Assembly: GCA_934667105.1 (NCBI GenBank)
Contig: CAKULG010000010.1
Coordinates: 51,274-115,273, forward strand
DNA length: 64,000 nucleotides
Origin: an uncultured Clostridia bacterium
Lineage (GTDB): Bacteria; Bacillota; Clostridia; Christensenellales; Aristaeellaceae
Reading direction: 5' to 3'
A program made the position numbers and the translations under genes. The notes below the pieces were generated by a model, which saw only the letters and a program-made list of their open reading frames with translations, made no database searches and was not told where the DNA came from. Positions 48,820-57,680 of the stretch are shown here, one piece after another; the first letter of the stretch is position 1; every line of letters starts with the position of its first letter.

Positions 48820-50205
48820 ATGATTGGAAAAAAGCATGTAGCGATCGACCTGGGCGCTTCCAGCGGGCGGCATGTGCTGGGCTGGCTGGAGGACGGCAGG
48901 CTGCAATTAAAGGAAATGTATCGCTTTGAAAACGGGGCGGAAATGAAGGACGGCCATCTCTGCTGGGATTGCCAACGGCTGAACCGGGAGATCGTCGCGG
49001 GGCTGAAGGCCTGCTATGACGCGGGGGAGCGCCCCGCCACCGCCGCCATCGATACCTGGGGCGTGGATTACGTTTTGCTGGATGCGGCGGGAAAGCCCTT
49101 TTGCGAAACCTACGCCTATCGGGACAGCCGCACCCAGGGTCTTCCCGAAACCCTGGATCAGGACGCGCTCTACGCCGTGACGGGCATTCAGCCCCAGGTG
49201 TTCAACACCGTTTATCAATTGCTGGCCGATAGGCGCGATCGTCCCCAGGCGCTGGAGCAGGCGCAGCGGCTGCTGTTCATGCCCGAGTATCTGGCCTATT
49301 GCCTGACGGGGCGCATGGAAAGCGAATATACCATCGCCTCCACCTCTGGACTGCTGGATGCGAAAACCCGGGATTGGGCCTGGCCGCTGATCGATTCGCT
49401 GGGGCTGCCCCGGCGCATTTTCGGGGCCCTGCGCCAGCCGGGCTACAGCCTGGGCCGGGTATCCCCCGCAGTGGAAAAAGAAATCGGCTTCGCGCCGGAA
49501 ATTCTGCTGCCGCCCGCCCACGATACCGCCGCCGCCGTGCTGGGCGCGCCCCTGCAGCCGGGGGACGCCTTCCTTTCCAGCGGAACCTGGAGCCTGCTGG
49601 GCGCGGAAATCCGCACCCCCGTGCTTTCCCGGGAAAGCCGACTTTACGGCCTGACCAACGAAGGCGGCGTGGAGGGCACCTATCGCTTCCTTAAAAATAT
49701 CATGGGCCTGTGGATCATTCAGAATATCCGCCGGGAGCTGCCCGGTAAGCCCTCCTTCGCCCAGATGGCGGATTGGGCCCGGGAAAACGCCGATTTCCCC
49801 GGTCGCATCGATGTGGACGCACCCGAATTCCTGGCCCCGGAAAATATGACCCAGGCGATTCATCAGGCTCTGGCCGCCAACGGCCAGCCTCTGCCCCAAA
49901 ATCCGGGCCAGCTGCTGGCCTGCGTGAACCACTCCCTGGCGGAAAGCTACGCCCGCACGCTGCGCAGCCTGGAAGCGCTGACCGGCGCGCCCTTTAAGCG
50001 CCTGTGCATCGTGGGTGGCGGCAGTCAGAACGTTTTTTTGAATGAGCTCACCGCCGCGGCCTGCGGCCTGCCCGTGGCCGCCGGGCCCACCGAGGGCACG
50101 GCGCTGGGCAACCTGGTGTGCCAGATGCAGGCGGCGGGGGAAATCGCATCCGTTTCGGAGGCCCGGGCGCTGATCGCCCGCTCCTTTGAAATCCGCGATT
50201 ATTGA
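48820..50205 (+). CDS. rhaB: Rhamnulokinase (FGGY family)
   Basis: A 461-residue FGGY carbohydrate kinase. N-terminal AIDLGASSGRHVLGWLEDG and GHLCWDCQRLNREI are typical of RhaB; substrate loop IDTWGVDYVLLD; ATP-site segments LSSGTWSLLGAE and IVGGGSQNVFLNELTAAACG near the C-terminus. It phosphorylates L-rhamnulose to rhamnulose-1-phosphate; L-fuculokinase activity is an alternative. No rhamnose isomerase or aldolase gene is in the window, though fucO handles the lactaldehyde product. GGGAGG precedes the ATG. Confidence 0.9.
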   Translation: MIGKKHVAIDLGASSGRHVLGWLEDGRLQLKEMYRFENGAEMKDGHLCWDCQRLNREIVAGLKACYDAGERPATAAIDTWGVDYVLLDAAGKPFCETYAYRDSRTQGLPETLDQDALYAVTGIQPQVFNTVYQLLADRRDRPQALEQAQRLLFMPEYLAYCLTGRMESEYTIASTSGLLDAKTRDWAWPLIDSLGLPRRIFGALRQPGYSLGRVSPAVEKEIGFAPEILLPPAHDTAAAVLGAPLQPGDAFLSSGTWSLLGAEIRTPVLSRESRLYGLTNEGGVEGTYRFLKNIMGLWIIQNIRRELPGKPSFAQMADWARENADFPGRIDVDAPEFLAPENMTQAIHQALAANGQPLPQNPGQLLACVNHSLAESYARTLRSLEALTGAPFKRLCIVGGGSQNVFLNELTAAACGLPVAAGPTEGTALGNLVCQMQAAGEIASVSEARALIARSFEIRDY

Positions 50206-50273
50206 CGCAGGACGCGCCGGGAATAAAAGCCGGAATCCCTGCGCATACTCAAAACAAAAAAGGAAGCCTTGCC

Positions 50274-51023
50274 ATGACCAATCGTTTGCTGGGGGGGAGA
50301 ATCCCCGTTTACGGGCTGCTCATCGCCGCCGCCATTGCCCTTTCCATCTACCTTTGCTCCCGGGAGGAAAAGCGCCTGGGCTTGCCTAAGGATTTCAGCC
50401 TGGATCTGGCGCTTTGGGCCATTCCGGCAGGCATCGTGGGGGCGCGGCTGTATTATGTGGCCTTCCGGTGGGATTTGTACGCGGCCAACCCGCTGCGCAT
50501 CCTCTATCTTTGGGAAGGCGGCCTGGCCATTTACGGCGGCGTGATCGGCGGAGCCCTGGGGGCGCTGCTGCTTTGCCGCCGCAGAAAGGTTTCCTTCAAG
50601 GCCGTGGCCGATCTGGTGGCTCCCGTGCTGATTTTGAGCCAGGCCATCGGCCGCTGGGGCAATTTCTTTAACGGCGAGGCCTATGGATACCTGGTGGAAA
50701 GCCCTGCATGGCAGTTTTTTCCCGTGGCGGTGCAGGCGGACGGGGCGTGGCATCTGGCCACCTTCTTCTATGAATCGCTGTGGGATTTCGCGGGGTTCTG
50801 GCTGCTGTGGCTTCAGCGCAAACGTCCCCGCCCGGCGGGAGATTTGTTTCTCAAATATCTGTGCTGGTATGGCCTGGGCCGCGCCCTGATCGAGGGCCTG
50901 CGGACGGATAGCCTGATGTGGGGGCCCGTCCGGGTGTCCCAGGCGCTGTCCATCCTGCTGTGCCTGGGCGCGGGAGCCGCCCTGCTGCTGCACCGCAAAA
51001 GCGCCCGGCAGGAAAGCAAATAA
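50274..51023 (+). CDS. lgt: Prolipoprotein diacylglyceryl transferase
   Basis: A 249-residue membrane enzyme that transfers diacylglycerol from phosphatidylglycerol to the lipobox Cys of prelipoproteins. The signature SQAIGRWGNFFNGEAYG is intact (near residue 125), with YGGVIGGALGA before it and the late GRALIEGLRTDSL. Seven membrane segments are plausible. The ATG at 50274 follows AAAAAGGAAG. It would process the lipoproteins encoded at 1935, 21986 and 22177. Confidence 0.95.
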   Translation: MTNRLLGGRIPVYGLLIAAAIALSIYLCSREEKRLGLPKDFSLDLALWAIPAGIVGARLYYVAFRWDLYAANPLRILYLWEGGLAIYGGVIGGALGALLLCRRRKVSFKAVADLVAPVLILSQAIGRWGNFFNGEAYGYLVESPAWQFFPVAVQADGAWHLATFFYESLWDFAGFWLLWLQRKRPRPAGDLFLKYLCWYGLGRALIEGLRTDSLMWGPVRVSQALSILLCLGAGAALLLHRKSARQESK

Positions 51024-51032
51024 AAAGAAATC

Positions 51033-51070
51033 GCACCGGCCTGCGCGGTTGATCGCCTGCGGGCCGGTGC
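51033..51070 (+). terminator. GC hairpin after lgt
   Basis: 9-bp stem GCACCGGCC/GGCCGGTGC with a 20-base loop that contains GCGCGG/TGCGGG bits. It starts nine bases after the lgt stop. No T-run follows, so it is a weak terminator candidate. Confidence 0.45.
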
Positions 51071-51087
51071 GTGAACTGCCGGTTTGC

Positions 51088-51192
51088 TTATTTGTTTTTG
51101 CTTTCCGCCTTTACCTGTGCGGCTTTCTTGGCGGGGGTACGCGAGAGCCGTTCATTGGCTTTCAAGGAACGGCTCCCGCGCCCTTGCCCCAT
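51088..51192 (-). CDS. Possible 34-residue basic peptide
   Basis: Minus-strand frame ATG to TAA reading MGQGRGSRSLKANERLSRTP then AKKAAQVKAESKNK. It begins 12 bases after the coat F-like gene stops. The lysine/alanine-rich end looks coding-like and would suit a small basic spore protein. Against it: the ribosome site (AGAAAGG) is only two bases from the ATG, and the first half is the palindrome at 51141-51179. Confidence 0.3.
   Translation of the reverse strand: MGQGRGSRSLKANERLSRTPAKKAAQVKAESKNK
51141..51179. repeat. Possible palindromic repeat, copy 9 (degenerate)
   Basis: GCGAGAGCCGTTC (51141-51153) and GAACGGCTCCCGC (51167-51179) pair with one mismatch around ATTGGCTTTCAAG. Position between convergent genes and the GGCT/AAAG centre fit the family, but the G-run is broken and the sequence may be part of a tiny reading frame. 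Confidence 0.45.
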
Positions 51193-51204
51193 AACCTTTC
51201 TTCG

Positions 51205-51546
51205 TTACAGCGTTCCCCGCATCTGCTGGTATTTCTGCTTCGCCTGCTGCACGTCGGGCTGCTGGGCGGGCTTGGTCTGATACCAGCCGTTTTGCTGCAT
51301 CAGATTAAAAATCTGCAATTGATCCTGGCCCATTTGCAGATAGGCGTCGTTGAGCACCTGGCGCATGCCCTGATGGCTGGCCTCCAGCACGTCGGAGGTG
51401 ATGTTGGCCATCAGCGATTTTTCCTGATAGAGCAGATCGAAGGCCAGCTCCTCGTCGCTGAGGGGCTGGGCGGCGGTCTGCTGGGCGGCGCTGGGGTTCC
51501 AGGGCTGGCGGTTCTGCTGCGTCCAAGGCTGATTCTGCTGATTCAT
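51205..51546 (-). CDS. Coat F-type spore coat protein
   Basis: A 113-residue protein with a Gln/Asn/Pro-rich first 28 residues and a helical coat F domain (about 30-95): LSDEELAFDLLYQEKSLMAN, ITSDVLEASHQGMRQVLNDA, YLQMGQDQLQIFNLMQQNGW. CotF-like proteins are small helical proteins of the spore coat and their presence suggests a spore former. GGGAGAGAG precedes the ATG. It is the second gene after the 69-residue coat-like gene. Confidence 0.85.
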   Translation of the reverse strand: MNQQNQPWTQQNRQPWNPSAAQQTAAQPLSDEELAFDLLYQEKSLMANITSDVLEASHQGMRQVLNDAYLQMGQDQLQIFNLMQQNGWYQTKPAQQPDVQQAKQKYQQMRGTL

Positions 51547-51564
51547 TGTTGCTCTCTCCCTTCC

Positions 51565-51774
51565 TTACTGACAGCCGTTGAGAAAGGCGTACAGCGCGTC
51601 GAATTGCTGGCGGTGATGCTGGGCCACGGTGGCGGCCATGTTTTTCAGCTGAGGGTTCTGGAACTGGTTGGCGTAATTGTTCGCCACCCGGCAGCCCATG
51701 GCGATATGGGTCAGCTGATCCTCGATGACGGTCAGATCCTTGCTGGTCAGGGTGCATCCGCATCCGTTCGGCAT
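51565..51774 (-). CDS. Small coat F-like helical protein
   Basis: A 69-residue protein with CGC near the start and Cys near the end (FLNGCQ), and two helices (LTVIEDQLTHIAMGCRVANN, LKNMAATVAQHHRQQFDALY) resembling the N-terminal half of coat F domains. AGGAGGG precedes the ATG. It probably forms an operon with the coat F protein 18 bases downstream. A spore-specific sigma promoter could lie upstream (CATACTTT on the minus strand near 51814-51821), but this is weak. Confidence 0.75.
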   Translation of the reverse strand: MPNGCGCTLTSKDLTVIEDQLTHIAMGCRVANNYANQFQNPQLKNMAATVAQHHRQQFDALYAFLNGCQ

Positions 51775-51856
51775 AGAAAAAATCCCTCCTTGTTTCTATT
51801 TTTTGGGGCACAGGGAAAGTATGCCCCCGCCGCTGCGGGATTATGAGAGGAGCGCC

Positions 51857-53002
51857 ATGAAAAATTTTAGCCTGTATCGATTTTTTCTGCATTTTCTGCC
51901 CAAGACGGGGGCGATAAACGAAACGGATTTTCCCGCCCGGGACGCGGAGGCCCTTTCCGCGCTGCTGCGGCGCTATCGCTGCCTGGGGGCCACCCTTTGC
52001 GCCTTTGATGAAAAGGGCGTGACAAATTTTCTGGCCTTCGGCCAGGCCCGGCGGGGCGCGCCGGCCGGGCGGGATACGGCGTACCGCATCGCCTCCATCA
52101 GCAAATTCGTCACCGCGCTGGGGGCCATGCGCCTGTGGGAGGAGGGGCGGCTTTCGCTGGATCGGGATGTGAATGAATATCTGCCCTTTTCCCTGCGCCA
52201 TCCCAAGGCCCCCGAAACGCCCATCACCCTGCGCATGCTGCTTTCCCACACGGCGGGGCTTCACGACGGCGCGGCCTATAACGGGGGCATCGCCCGGGGA
52301 GATAATTTATCCGCAATTCTTGCAGGGGATAGCTTCTGCGCCCATCTGCCCGGCACGCGCTGGGAATATTCCAATCTGGGGGCGGGCGTGGCCGGGGTGG
52401 CGATGGAGGGGGCGCTGCAAACGGATTTTGAAACGCTGATGCAGGAAACGGTGTTTCAGCCCTTAGGCGTTTCCGCCACGTTTTATCCCGCGAAGGCGCA
52501 GGGCTTCCTGGCGGACGCATATCGTATTCTGCCGCCCCATAAGGCCCCCAATTACGACGCGCAGGCCCGCCAGGCCCGGCCCCTGCCCACCCCCTGCGTA
52601 AATGCGGAGCGGCATTACGCCCTGGGCCACGCCAATCTGTGCGTTTCGGCCCCGGAATTAAGCCGCCTGGGCATGGCGGGCATGCAGCCCGGCTTCCTGC
52701 GGGCGGAAACGCTGGCGGAAATGCGGAAAATTATCGCGCCCTTCGGCCGTCGCGCCCGGGATCTTTCCCAGGGCCTGGGCGTTTTTATCCTACAGGATCC
52801 CTCTGTCAGCCCGCGTCCCCTCTACGGGCACCAGGGCATGGCCTACGGCGCGGTGCACGGCCTGTTTTTTGATCCCGTGAGCCGCCGGGGCCTGACGCTG
52901 CTCACCAGCGGGGCCAGCGAGGGCCGGGAGGGCGTGCTGGCGGATGTGAACCGGGATCTGCTGCGCCGTTTCTTTTCCGGTCGGGAGGGAAGCGGGCGAT
53001 GA
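51857..53002 (+). CDS. Beta-lactamase-fold serine hydrolase (class C/esterase type)
   Basis: A 381-residue protein with the penicillin-binding fold: SxxK in YRIASISKFVTALGAMRLWE, followed by EGRLSLDRDVNEYLPF, LLSHTAGLHDG, and the YxN motif in WEYSNLGAGVAG. The third motif is probably in YGHQGMAYGAVHG (HxG). No signal peptide is evident, so it may be a cytoplasmic esterase or peptidase rather than a resistance enzyme. The recX start overlaps its stop by four bases. Confidence 0.85.
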   Translation: MKNFSLYRFFLHFLPKTGAINETDFPARDAEALSALLRRYRCLGATLCAFDEKGVTNFLAFGQARRGAPAGRDTAYRIASISKFVTALGAMRLWEEGRLSLDRDVNEYLPFSLRHPKAPETPITLRMLLSHTAGLHDGAAYNGGIARGDNLSAILAGDSFCAHLPGTRWEYSNLGAGVAGVAMEGALQTDFETLMQETVFQPLGVSATFYPAKAQGFLADAYRILPPHKAPNYDAQARQARPLPTPCVNAERHYALGHANLCVSAPELSRLGMAGMQPGFLRAETLAEMRKIIAPFGRRARDLSQGLGVFILQDPSVSPRPLYGHQGMAYGAVHGLFFDPVSRRGLTLLTSGASEGREGVLADVNRDLLRRFFSGREGSGR

Positions 53003-53604
53003 GCGATCGAGTTGTGGAAATCAAGCGCATGGGCGGCGTGGCCCGGGCGCGGCTTTTATCGGGGGAGGAATTGAAAATTCCCTCCGCCCTGTTTCTGGAG
53101 CGGCGGCTGCGCCCCGGGGAGCCCGTCGAGCCGGAGGCTTACCGGGCGTTCATTCTGCAGCGAGGGTATCCCCACGCCCTGGAAGCGGCCATGAAATTCC
53201 TCGCCCTGCGGGAGCGCAGCGAGCAGGAGGTGCGCGCCCGGCTGCGCCGCTCCTGCTATCCGGAGCCGGTGATTCAGCGGGTGCTGGACACGCTGTTTCT
53301 GCATGAGCTGGTATCCGACCAACGGTTTTCGGAGGAATGGGTGCGCCGCCGGGGAAAGCGCTATGGCCGCGGGCGCATCGCCCAGGAACTGAAGCAAAAG
53401 GGTGTGGGCCAGGAAACCGCCCGGGCGGCGCTGGCGGCCCTGTCCGAGGAGGAAGAATTCGATCAGGCCTGCCGCCAGGCCCACAAGCTGGCCCCCCGGC
53501 TGCAAAACGACCCCGCCCGCATCGAAAAGGCGCTGCTGCGCCGGGGCTACGGCTGGGCGCTGGCTAAAAAAGCCGCCGCAGAGGCCCTTCGAGGGGCGGA
53601 TTGA
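52999..53604 (+). CDS. recX: RecX family regulator of RecA
   Basis: A 201-residue RecX with three-helix repeats: ALEAAMKFLALRERSEQEVR (first), VIQRVLDTLFLHELVSDQRF with EEWVRRRGKRYGRGRIAQEL (second) and IEKALLRRGYGWALAKKAA (third). RecX modulates RecA filaments. No recA neighbour is present; it is translationally coupled to the serine hydrolase gene by an ATGA overlap. Confidence 0.9.
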   Translation: MSDRVVEIKRMGGVARARLLSGEELKIPSALFLERRLRPGEPVEPEAYRAFILQRGYPHALEAAMKFLALRERSEQEVRARLRRSCYPEPVIQRVLDTLFLHELVSDQRFSEEWVRRRGKRYGRGRIAQELKQKGVGQETARAALAALSEEEEFDQACRQAHKLAPRLQNDPARIEKALLRRGYGWALAKKAAAEALRGAD

Positions 53605-53665
53605 GCCGGTTTTCCCCCTTTCCACGCTTTTTTGCGCCAAAGATGAAAATATTTCGCCGTTTTGC

Positions 53666-53694
53666 TTGTAATTTCTGGCGCGCTATGCTACAAT
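53666..53694 (+). promoter_or_regulatory. Extended -10 promoter of secG
   Basis: -35 TTGTAA (53666-53671), 17-bp spacer ending in TGC, -10 TACAAT (53689-53694). The ribosome site AAGGAGG follows at about 53714. Confidence 0.7.
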
Positions 53695-53729
53695 AATCCG
53701 TGTGTTGAATTCAAGGAGGTACGATTGGT

Positions 53730-53963
53730 ATGGGCACCGTTGAAGTGATTCTGAACATTCTGTTGATTATTGCGTCTCTTGTGATGATCGTTACTGTTTT
53801 GCTCCAATCCAGCGATTCGGACGGCATGAGCGCCCTCACCGGCGGCAGCGAGACCTTCTTCGGCAAGAATAAGAACGCTACGCTGGAAGGCAAGCTGGCC
53901 CTGGCCACCAAGATTTCCGCCGGCGTGTTCGTTGTGCTGGCTCTGCTCCAGCTCATTCTCTGA
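53730..53963 (+). CDS. secG: Protein translocase subunit SecG
   Basis: A 77-residue SecG with two membrane segments (about 3-24 and 58-76) and the loop LLQSSDSDGMSALTGGSETF followed by FGKNKNATLEGKLALATKI. It associates with SecYE in preprotein export. Monocistronic with promoter and terminator. Confidence 0.95.
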   Translation: MGTVEVILNILLIIASLVMIVTVLLQSSDSDGMSALTGGSETFFGKNKNATLEGKLALATKISAGVFVVLALLQLIL

Positions 53964-53984
53964 TCGATTGGTTTTCGGATTTTC

Positions 53985-54015
53985 GGGCTGACAGCTTTCG
54001 TCAGCCCTTTCTTTG
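53985..54015 (+). terminator. Rho-independent terminator of secG
   Basis: 7-bp stem GGGCTGA/TCAGCCC around CAGCTTTCG, followed by TTTCTTTG. Confidence 0.85.
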
Positions 54016-54070
54016 CGTCGGCCGATTTTTTCGACGCGGCAGGAGCATAAATTAAAGGCATGGAGAACGC

Positions 54071-55993
54071 ATGATTATTTTAACGATACAAAACCTGCAT
54101 AAGGCCTTCGGCGGCAACGTGGTGCTCAAGGATGTATCCATGGTGCTGCAGGATCGTCAGCGCATGGGCCTGGTGGGCGTGAACGGCTGCGGCAAAAGCA
54201 CGCTGCTGAAAATTTTGGCGGGCAAGGAGCAGGCGGACGGCGGCGGCGTATCCCTGATGAAGGGCATGCGCGTGGGCTATATGGAGCAGCAGTATACCGC
54301 CGGGGAGGGCCTGACGGTGTTTGAGGAGCTCAAGGCCGTGTACGCCCCCGTCTTCGCCATGGAGGAAAAGCTGCGCGCCCTGGAAAAGGAAATGGCCGCC
54401 GCGGCGGATGAAAAGGAGCTGTCCCGGCTGGGGGACTCCTACGCCCGGCTGAACGACGCCTTCGAGCGGGCGGAGGGCTACGCCTGGCGATCCGCCATTC
54501 AGGGGGTGCTGGCGGGCCTGGGCTTTCAAAGGGAGCAATACGATCAGCCCGCCTCCCTGCTTTCCGGCGGGGAGCTGACCCGCCTTTGCCTGGCCAAGCT
54601 GCTGCTGCAAAAGCCCGATCTGCTGCTGCTGGACGAGCCCACCAACCATCTGGATCTGGCGGCGCTGGATTGGCTGGAGCATTATCTGGCGGATTATAAG
54701 GGCGCGGTGCTGGTGGTATCCCACGACCGCTATTTTCTCGATCACGTCTGCACCCATATTACCGAGCTGCTGCTGGGCACGGCGGAGCAATACGAGGGCA
54801 ATTACTCCCGCTATCTTCCACAGCGCGCCGAGCGCTTTGAAACCCGTATGCGGGCCTGGGAGCAGCAGCAAAAGCTCATCGCCCGGGAAGAGGCCATTAT
54901 CGCCCGGTATAAATCCTTCAACCGGGAAAAATCCATCAAGGCGGCGGAAAGCCGGGAAAAGCGGCTGGAAAAAATCGAGCGGCTGGACCGGCCCGAGGAT
55001 GAGCGCCAGGTGCGCTTCCGCTTCCAGGCGGGCCGCCGCACGGGGGACGAGGTGCTCACGCTGCGGGAGGTTTCCAAATCCTTCGGCCCGCGCACGCTGT
55101 TTGAGCATGTGGGCTTCACCCTCCGGGCGGGGGATCGGGCGGTGCTGCTGGGGCCCAACGGCATTGGCAAATCCACGCTGCTGCGCTGTATCATGGGCGA
55201 AATCGCCCCGGACGGCGGCATGGTGAAATGGGGCGCCAATGTGGACGCGGGCTATTACGATCAGCAGCAGAAAACGCTGCACCCGCAAAAAACGGTGCTG
55301 GACGAAGTGTGGGATGATTTTCCACGGCTGGAGCAGGCCCAGGTTCGCGGGGCGCTGGGGCTGTTCCTCTTTACGGGGGAGGATGTGTTCGCCCCCATTT
55401 CCACCCTCTCCGGCGGGGAAAAGGGCCGCGTGGCCCTGACCAAGCTGATGCTGCGCCGGGATAATTTCCTGCTGCTGGACGAGCCCACCAACCATCTGGA
55501 TATGGACAGCCGCGAGGTGCTGGAGGACGCGCTGGAAAATTTCGAGGGCACCATTCTTTCCGTATCGCACGACCGCTATTTCATCAATCGCTTCGCCAAC
55601 CGGGTGCTGGTGCTGGGGCCCGAGGGCGTGAAGGAATACGCCGGAAATTACGATGATTATCAGGCCCGCCTGCAATGGGAGCAGAGCCGGGAGGCGGAGG
55701 ATCCCCGCTTCGCGGAAATGACCCGCACCGAGGCGGGCAAGGAAAAGCGCAGGCTGCGCCTGGCTAAGGAGCAGAAAAAGGCGCTGCAGGATGCCGTGCG
55801 CGCCGCCGAGCAGGCGGTGAACGACGGCGAAGCCGCCCTGGCCGCCCATGAGGCGGAAATGGCGCGGCCCGAAATTTACGCCGTGCCTGAAAAGGCCGCC
55901 GAGGCCGCTCGGGAATATAAGCGGCTCCAGGACGCCCTGGCCCAGGCCTACGCCGCTTGGGAAGCCGCCGAGGAGGCCGCCGCCCAGGAATAA
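54071..55993 (+). CDS. ABC-F family ATPase (YdiF/Uup type)
   Basis: A 640-residue soluble protein with two ABC domains. First: GVNGCGKSTLLK, LLSGGELTRLCLAK and LLLLDEPTNHLDL. Second: LGPNGIGKSTLLR, LSGGEKGRVALTK and FLLLDEPTNHLDM. They are joined by the ABC-F linker (YKSFNREKSIKAAESREKRL). A C-terminal coiled coil (about 550-640) is Ala/Glu-rich. No membrane part is present. ABC-F proteins act on ribosomes as translation factors or, in some, antibiotic resistance; this length and tail fit the YdiF/Uup housekeeping type. Confidence 0.93.
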   Translation: MIILTIQNLHKAFGGNVVLKDVSMVLQDRQRMGLVGVNGCGKSTLLKILAGKEQADGGGVSLMKGMRVGYMEQQYTAGEGLTVFEELKAVYAPVFAMEEKLRALEKEMAAAADEKELSRLGDSYARLNDAFERAEGYAWRSAIQGVLAGLGFQREQYDQPASLLSGGELTRLCLAKLLLQKPDLLLLDEPTNHLDLAALDWLEHYLADYKGAVLVVSHDRYFLDHVCTHITELLLGTAEQYEGNYSRYLPQRAERFETRMRAWEQQQKLIAREEAIIARYKSFNREKSIKAAESREKRLEKIERLDRPEDERQVRFRFQAGRRTGDEVLTLREVSKSFGPRTLFEHVGFTLRAGDRAVLLGPNGIGKSTLLRCIMGEIAPDGGMVKWGANVDAGYYDQQQKTLHPQKTVLDEVWDDFPRLEQAQVRGALGLFLFTGEDVFAPISTLSGGEKGRVALTKLMLRRDNFLLLDEPTNHLDMDSREVLEDALENFEGTILSVSHDRYFINRFANRVLVLGPEGVKEYAGNYDDYQARLQWEQSREAEDPRFAEMTRTEAGKEKRRLRLAKEQKKALQDAVRAAEQAVNDGEAALAAHEAEMARPEIYAVPEKAAEAAREYKRLQDALAQAYAAWEAAEEAAAQE

Positions 55994-56036
55994 TCTGTCC
56001 CCCGGCGAAACGATCATTTTCTGTAAGGAGCGAACC

Positions 56037-56777
56037 ATGGCGCATTCCAAAATTCCCGTCGACGCAGCGCAAAGCGTCCGGCGCAGGAAAATCGCAAGCA
56101 TTGTATCCATTATCCTGATTCTTATTGTGTTCGGCCTGATTAGCTATTTCGTGGGCGTTCCGCTGGTGCGCCAATTCCGCGAATCCCCCGAAACCTTTCG
56201 GGCTTATGTGGCCTCCCACGGGATGCTGGGCAAGCTGCTGATGATCGGCGTGGTGATGCTGCAGGTGGTGGTGGCCCTGATCCCCGGGGAGCCCTTCGAG
56301 CTGGGGGCGGGCTTTGTTTTCGGCTGGCTGGAGGGCTCCGTTCTCTGCGTGATCGGCATGGCGCTGGCCTCCTGCCTGGTGTATCTGGCGGTGCGCAAAT
56401 GGGGCGTGCAGGTGGCGGAGCTGTTTTTTCCCATGGAAAAAATCCGGCAGTATTCTTTCCTCAAAAATGAAAAAAAGCTGGATCTGCTGGTGTTCGTGCT
56501 GTTTTTAATTCCCGGAACGCCCAAGGATCTGCTCACCTACATCATTGGCCTGACCCCCATGAAGCTGGGCACTTTTCTGGGGCTGACCACCCTGGCCCGA
56601 CTGCCCTCCATTATTTCCTCCACCGTCACCGGCAGCCTGACGCAAAAGGGAAATCTTACCGCCGCCCTGATTACCTATGGCATTACCGCGATTGTCAGCG
56701 CCGTGTGCGTGCTGTGGTACCGACGCATTTCAAAGGCGGATCGGCAGGGGGAGAACCCGCCCGATCCCAAGGAGTGA
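56037..56777 (+). CDS. TVP38/TMEM64 (VTT/DedA-superfamily) membrane protein
   Basis: A 246-residue membrane protein with about six hydrophobic segments. The VTT-domain signature is seen in VVVALIPGEPFELGAGFVFG and later FLIPGTPKDLLTYIIGLTPM. Relatives are thought to scramble or flip lipids. The ATG at 56037 follows TAAGGAGCG; the frame is open further upstream inside the ABC-F gene but without a suitable start. Confidence 0.9.
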   Translation: MAHSKIPVDAAQSVRRRKIASIVSIILILIVFGLISYFVGVPLVRQFRESPETFRAYVASHGMLGKLLMIGVVMLQVVVALIPGEPFELGAGFVFGWLEGSVLCVIGMALASCLVYLAVRKWGVQVAELFFPMEKIRQYSFLKNEKKLDLLVFVLFLIPGTPKDLLTYIIGLTPMKLGTFLGLTTLARLPSIISSTVTGSLTQKGNLTAALITYGITAIVSAVCVLWYRRISKADRQGENPPDPKE

Positions 56778-56783
56778 GCGCGT

Positions 56784-57680
56784 ATGAAGAAGGAACTGCG
56801 CTCCGGCGCGATGCTGCTGACCACCGCCGTCATCTGGGGCTTCGCTATGGCGGCTCAGCGGGAAGCCGCCCGCTTTTTATCCCCCTTCACCTTTAACGCC
56901 GCCCGCTTCACCCTGGCCGCGCTTTCGCTGCTGCCCCTGATGCTGCTGGATAACCGCCGCCGGGGCGAACGACTGCAAAAGCGGGATTTTTTTGCCGGGG
57001 CCGCGACGGGAAGCGTGCTGTTTATTGCCTCGCTACTTCAGCAGGCCGCCGTGGGCGAGGCCGGGGCGGGGAAGGCGGGCTTCCTTACGGCGCTGTATGT
57101 GGTGCTGGTGCCTGTGCTGGGCGTTTTTATGGGCAAGAAAACGGCGGGGGCCACCTGGCTGGCGCTGCTGCTGGCCATTCCGGCGCTGTATCTGCTGTGC
57201 GTGGAGGAAGGCGAGGCCTTCCGCCTGGCGCCGTCGGACGGGGTGCTGCTGCTCAGCGCGGTGTTCTGGGCGCTGCATATCCTGACCACCGATCATTTCG
57301 CCGCCTCCGTTTCCGCGCTGAAGCTGTGCGCGGTGCAGTATGCCGTGGGCGCGGCGCTAAATTGGGCTTTCGCGCTGATTTTCGAAACCACGCCTCCGGA
57401 AAATATTCTGCCCGCCCTGTGGGCGGTGGCCTACTGCGGCGTGCTTTCCACCGCCGTGGGCTACACATTGCAAACCCTGGGGCAGAAAAATTGCCGTCCC
57501 GCCGTGGCGGCGCTGATTTTATCCCTGGAATCCGTCTTTTGCGTCGTCGCCGGGGCGCTACTGCTGGGGGAGCGTATGTCCCCCCGGGGATACCTGGGCT
57601 GCGGGCTGATGCTGTTGGCTGTGGCGCTGGCCCAGACCGGGGCGATGCTGCCCGGCCGAAAGGAGAAAAAGCATGTTTGA
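56784..57680 (+). CDS. EamA/DMT family exporter
   Basis: A 298-residue drug/metabolite transporter with ten predicted membrane segments in two EamA repeats: AMLLTTAVIWGFAMAAQREA at the start of the first and LLLSAVFWALHILTTDHFAA at the start of the second; late AALILSLESVFCVVAGALLL is typical. The substrate is unknown. It begins six bases after the VTT gene behind AAGGAGTG, and its end overlaps the DnaD-domain gene by eight bases. Confidence 0.9.
   Translation: MKKELRSGAMLLTTAVIWGFAMAAQREAARFLSPFTFNAARFTLAALSLLPLMLLDNRRRGERLQKRDFFAGAATGSVLFIASLLQQAAVGEAGAGKAGFLTALYVVLVPVLGVFMGKKTAGATWLALLLAIPALYLLCVEEGEAFRLAPSDGVLLLSAVFWALHILTTDHFAASVSALKLCAVQYAVGAALNWAFALIFETTPPENILPALWAVAYCGVLSTAVGYTLQTLGQKNCRPAVAALILSLESVFCVVAGALLLGERMSPRGYLGCGLMLLAVALAQTGAMLPGRKEKKHV

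Noticed and set aside
51857..53002. Antibiotic-resistance beta-lactamase
   Set aside because: The fold motifs are present, but there is no signal peptide and the gene is coupled to recX. A housekeeping esterase or peptidase role is more likely.
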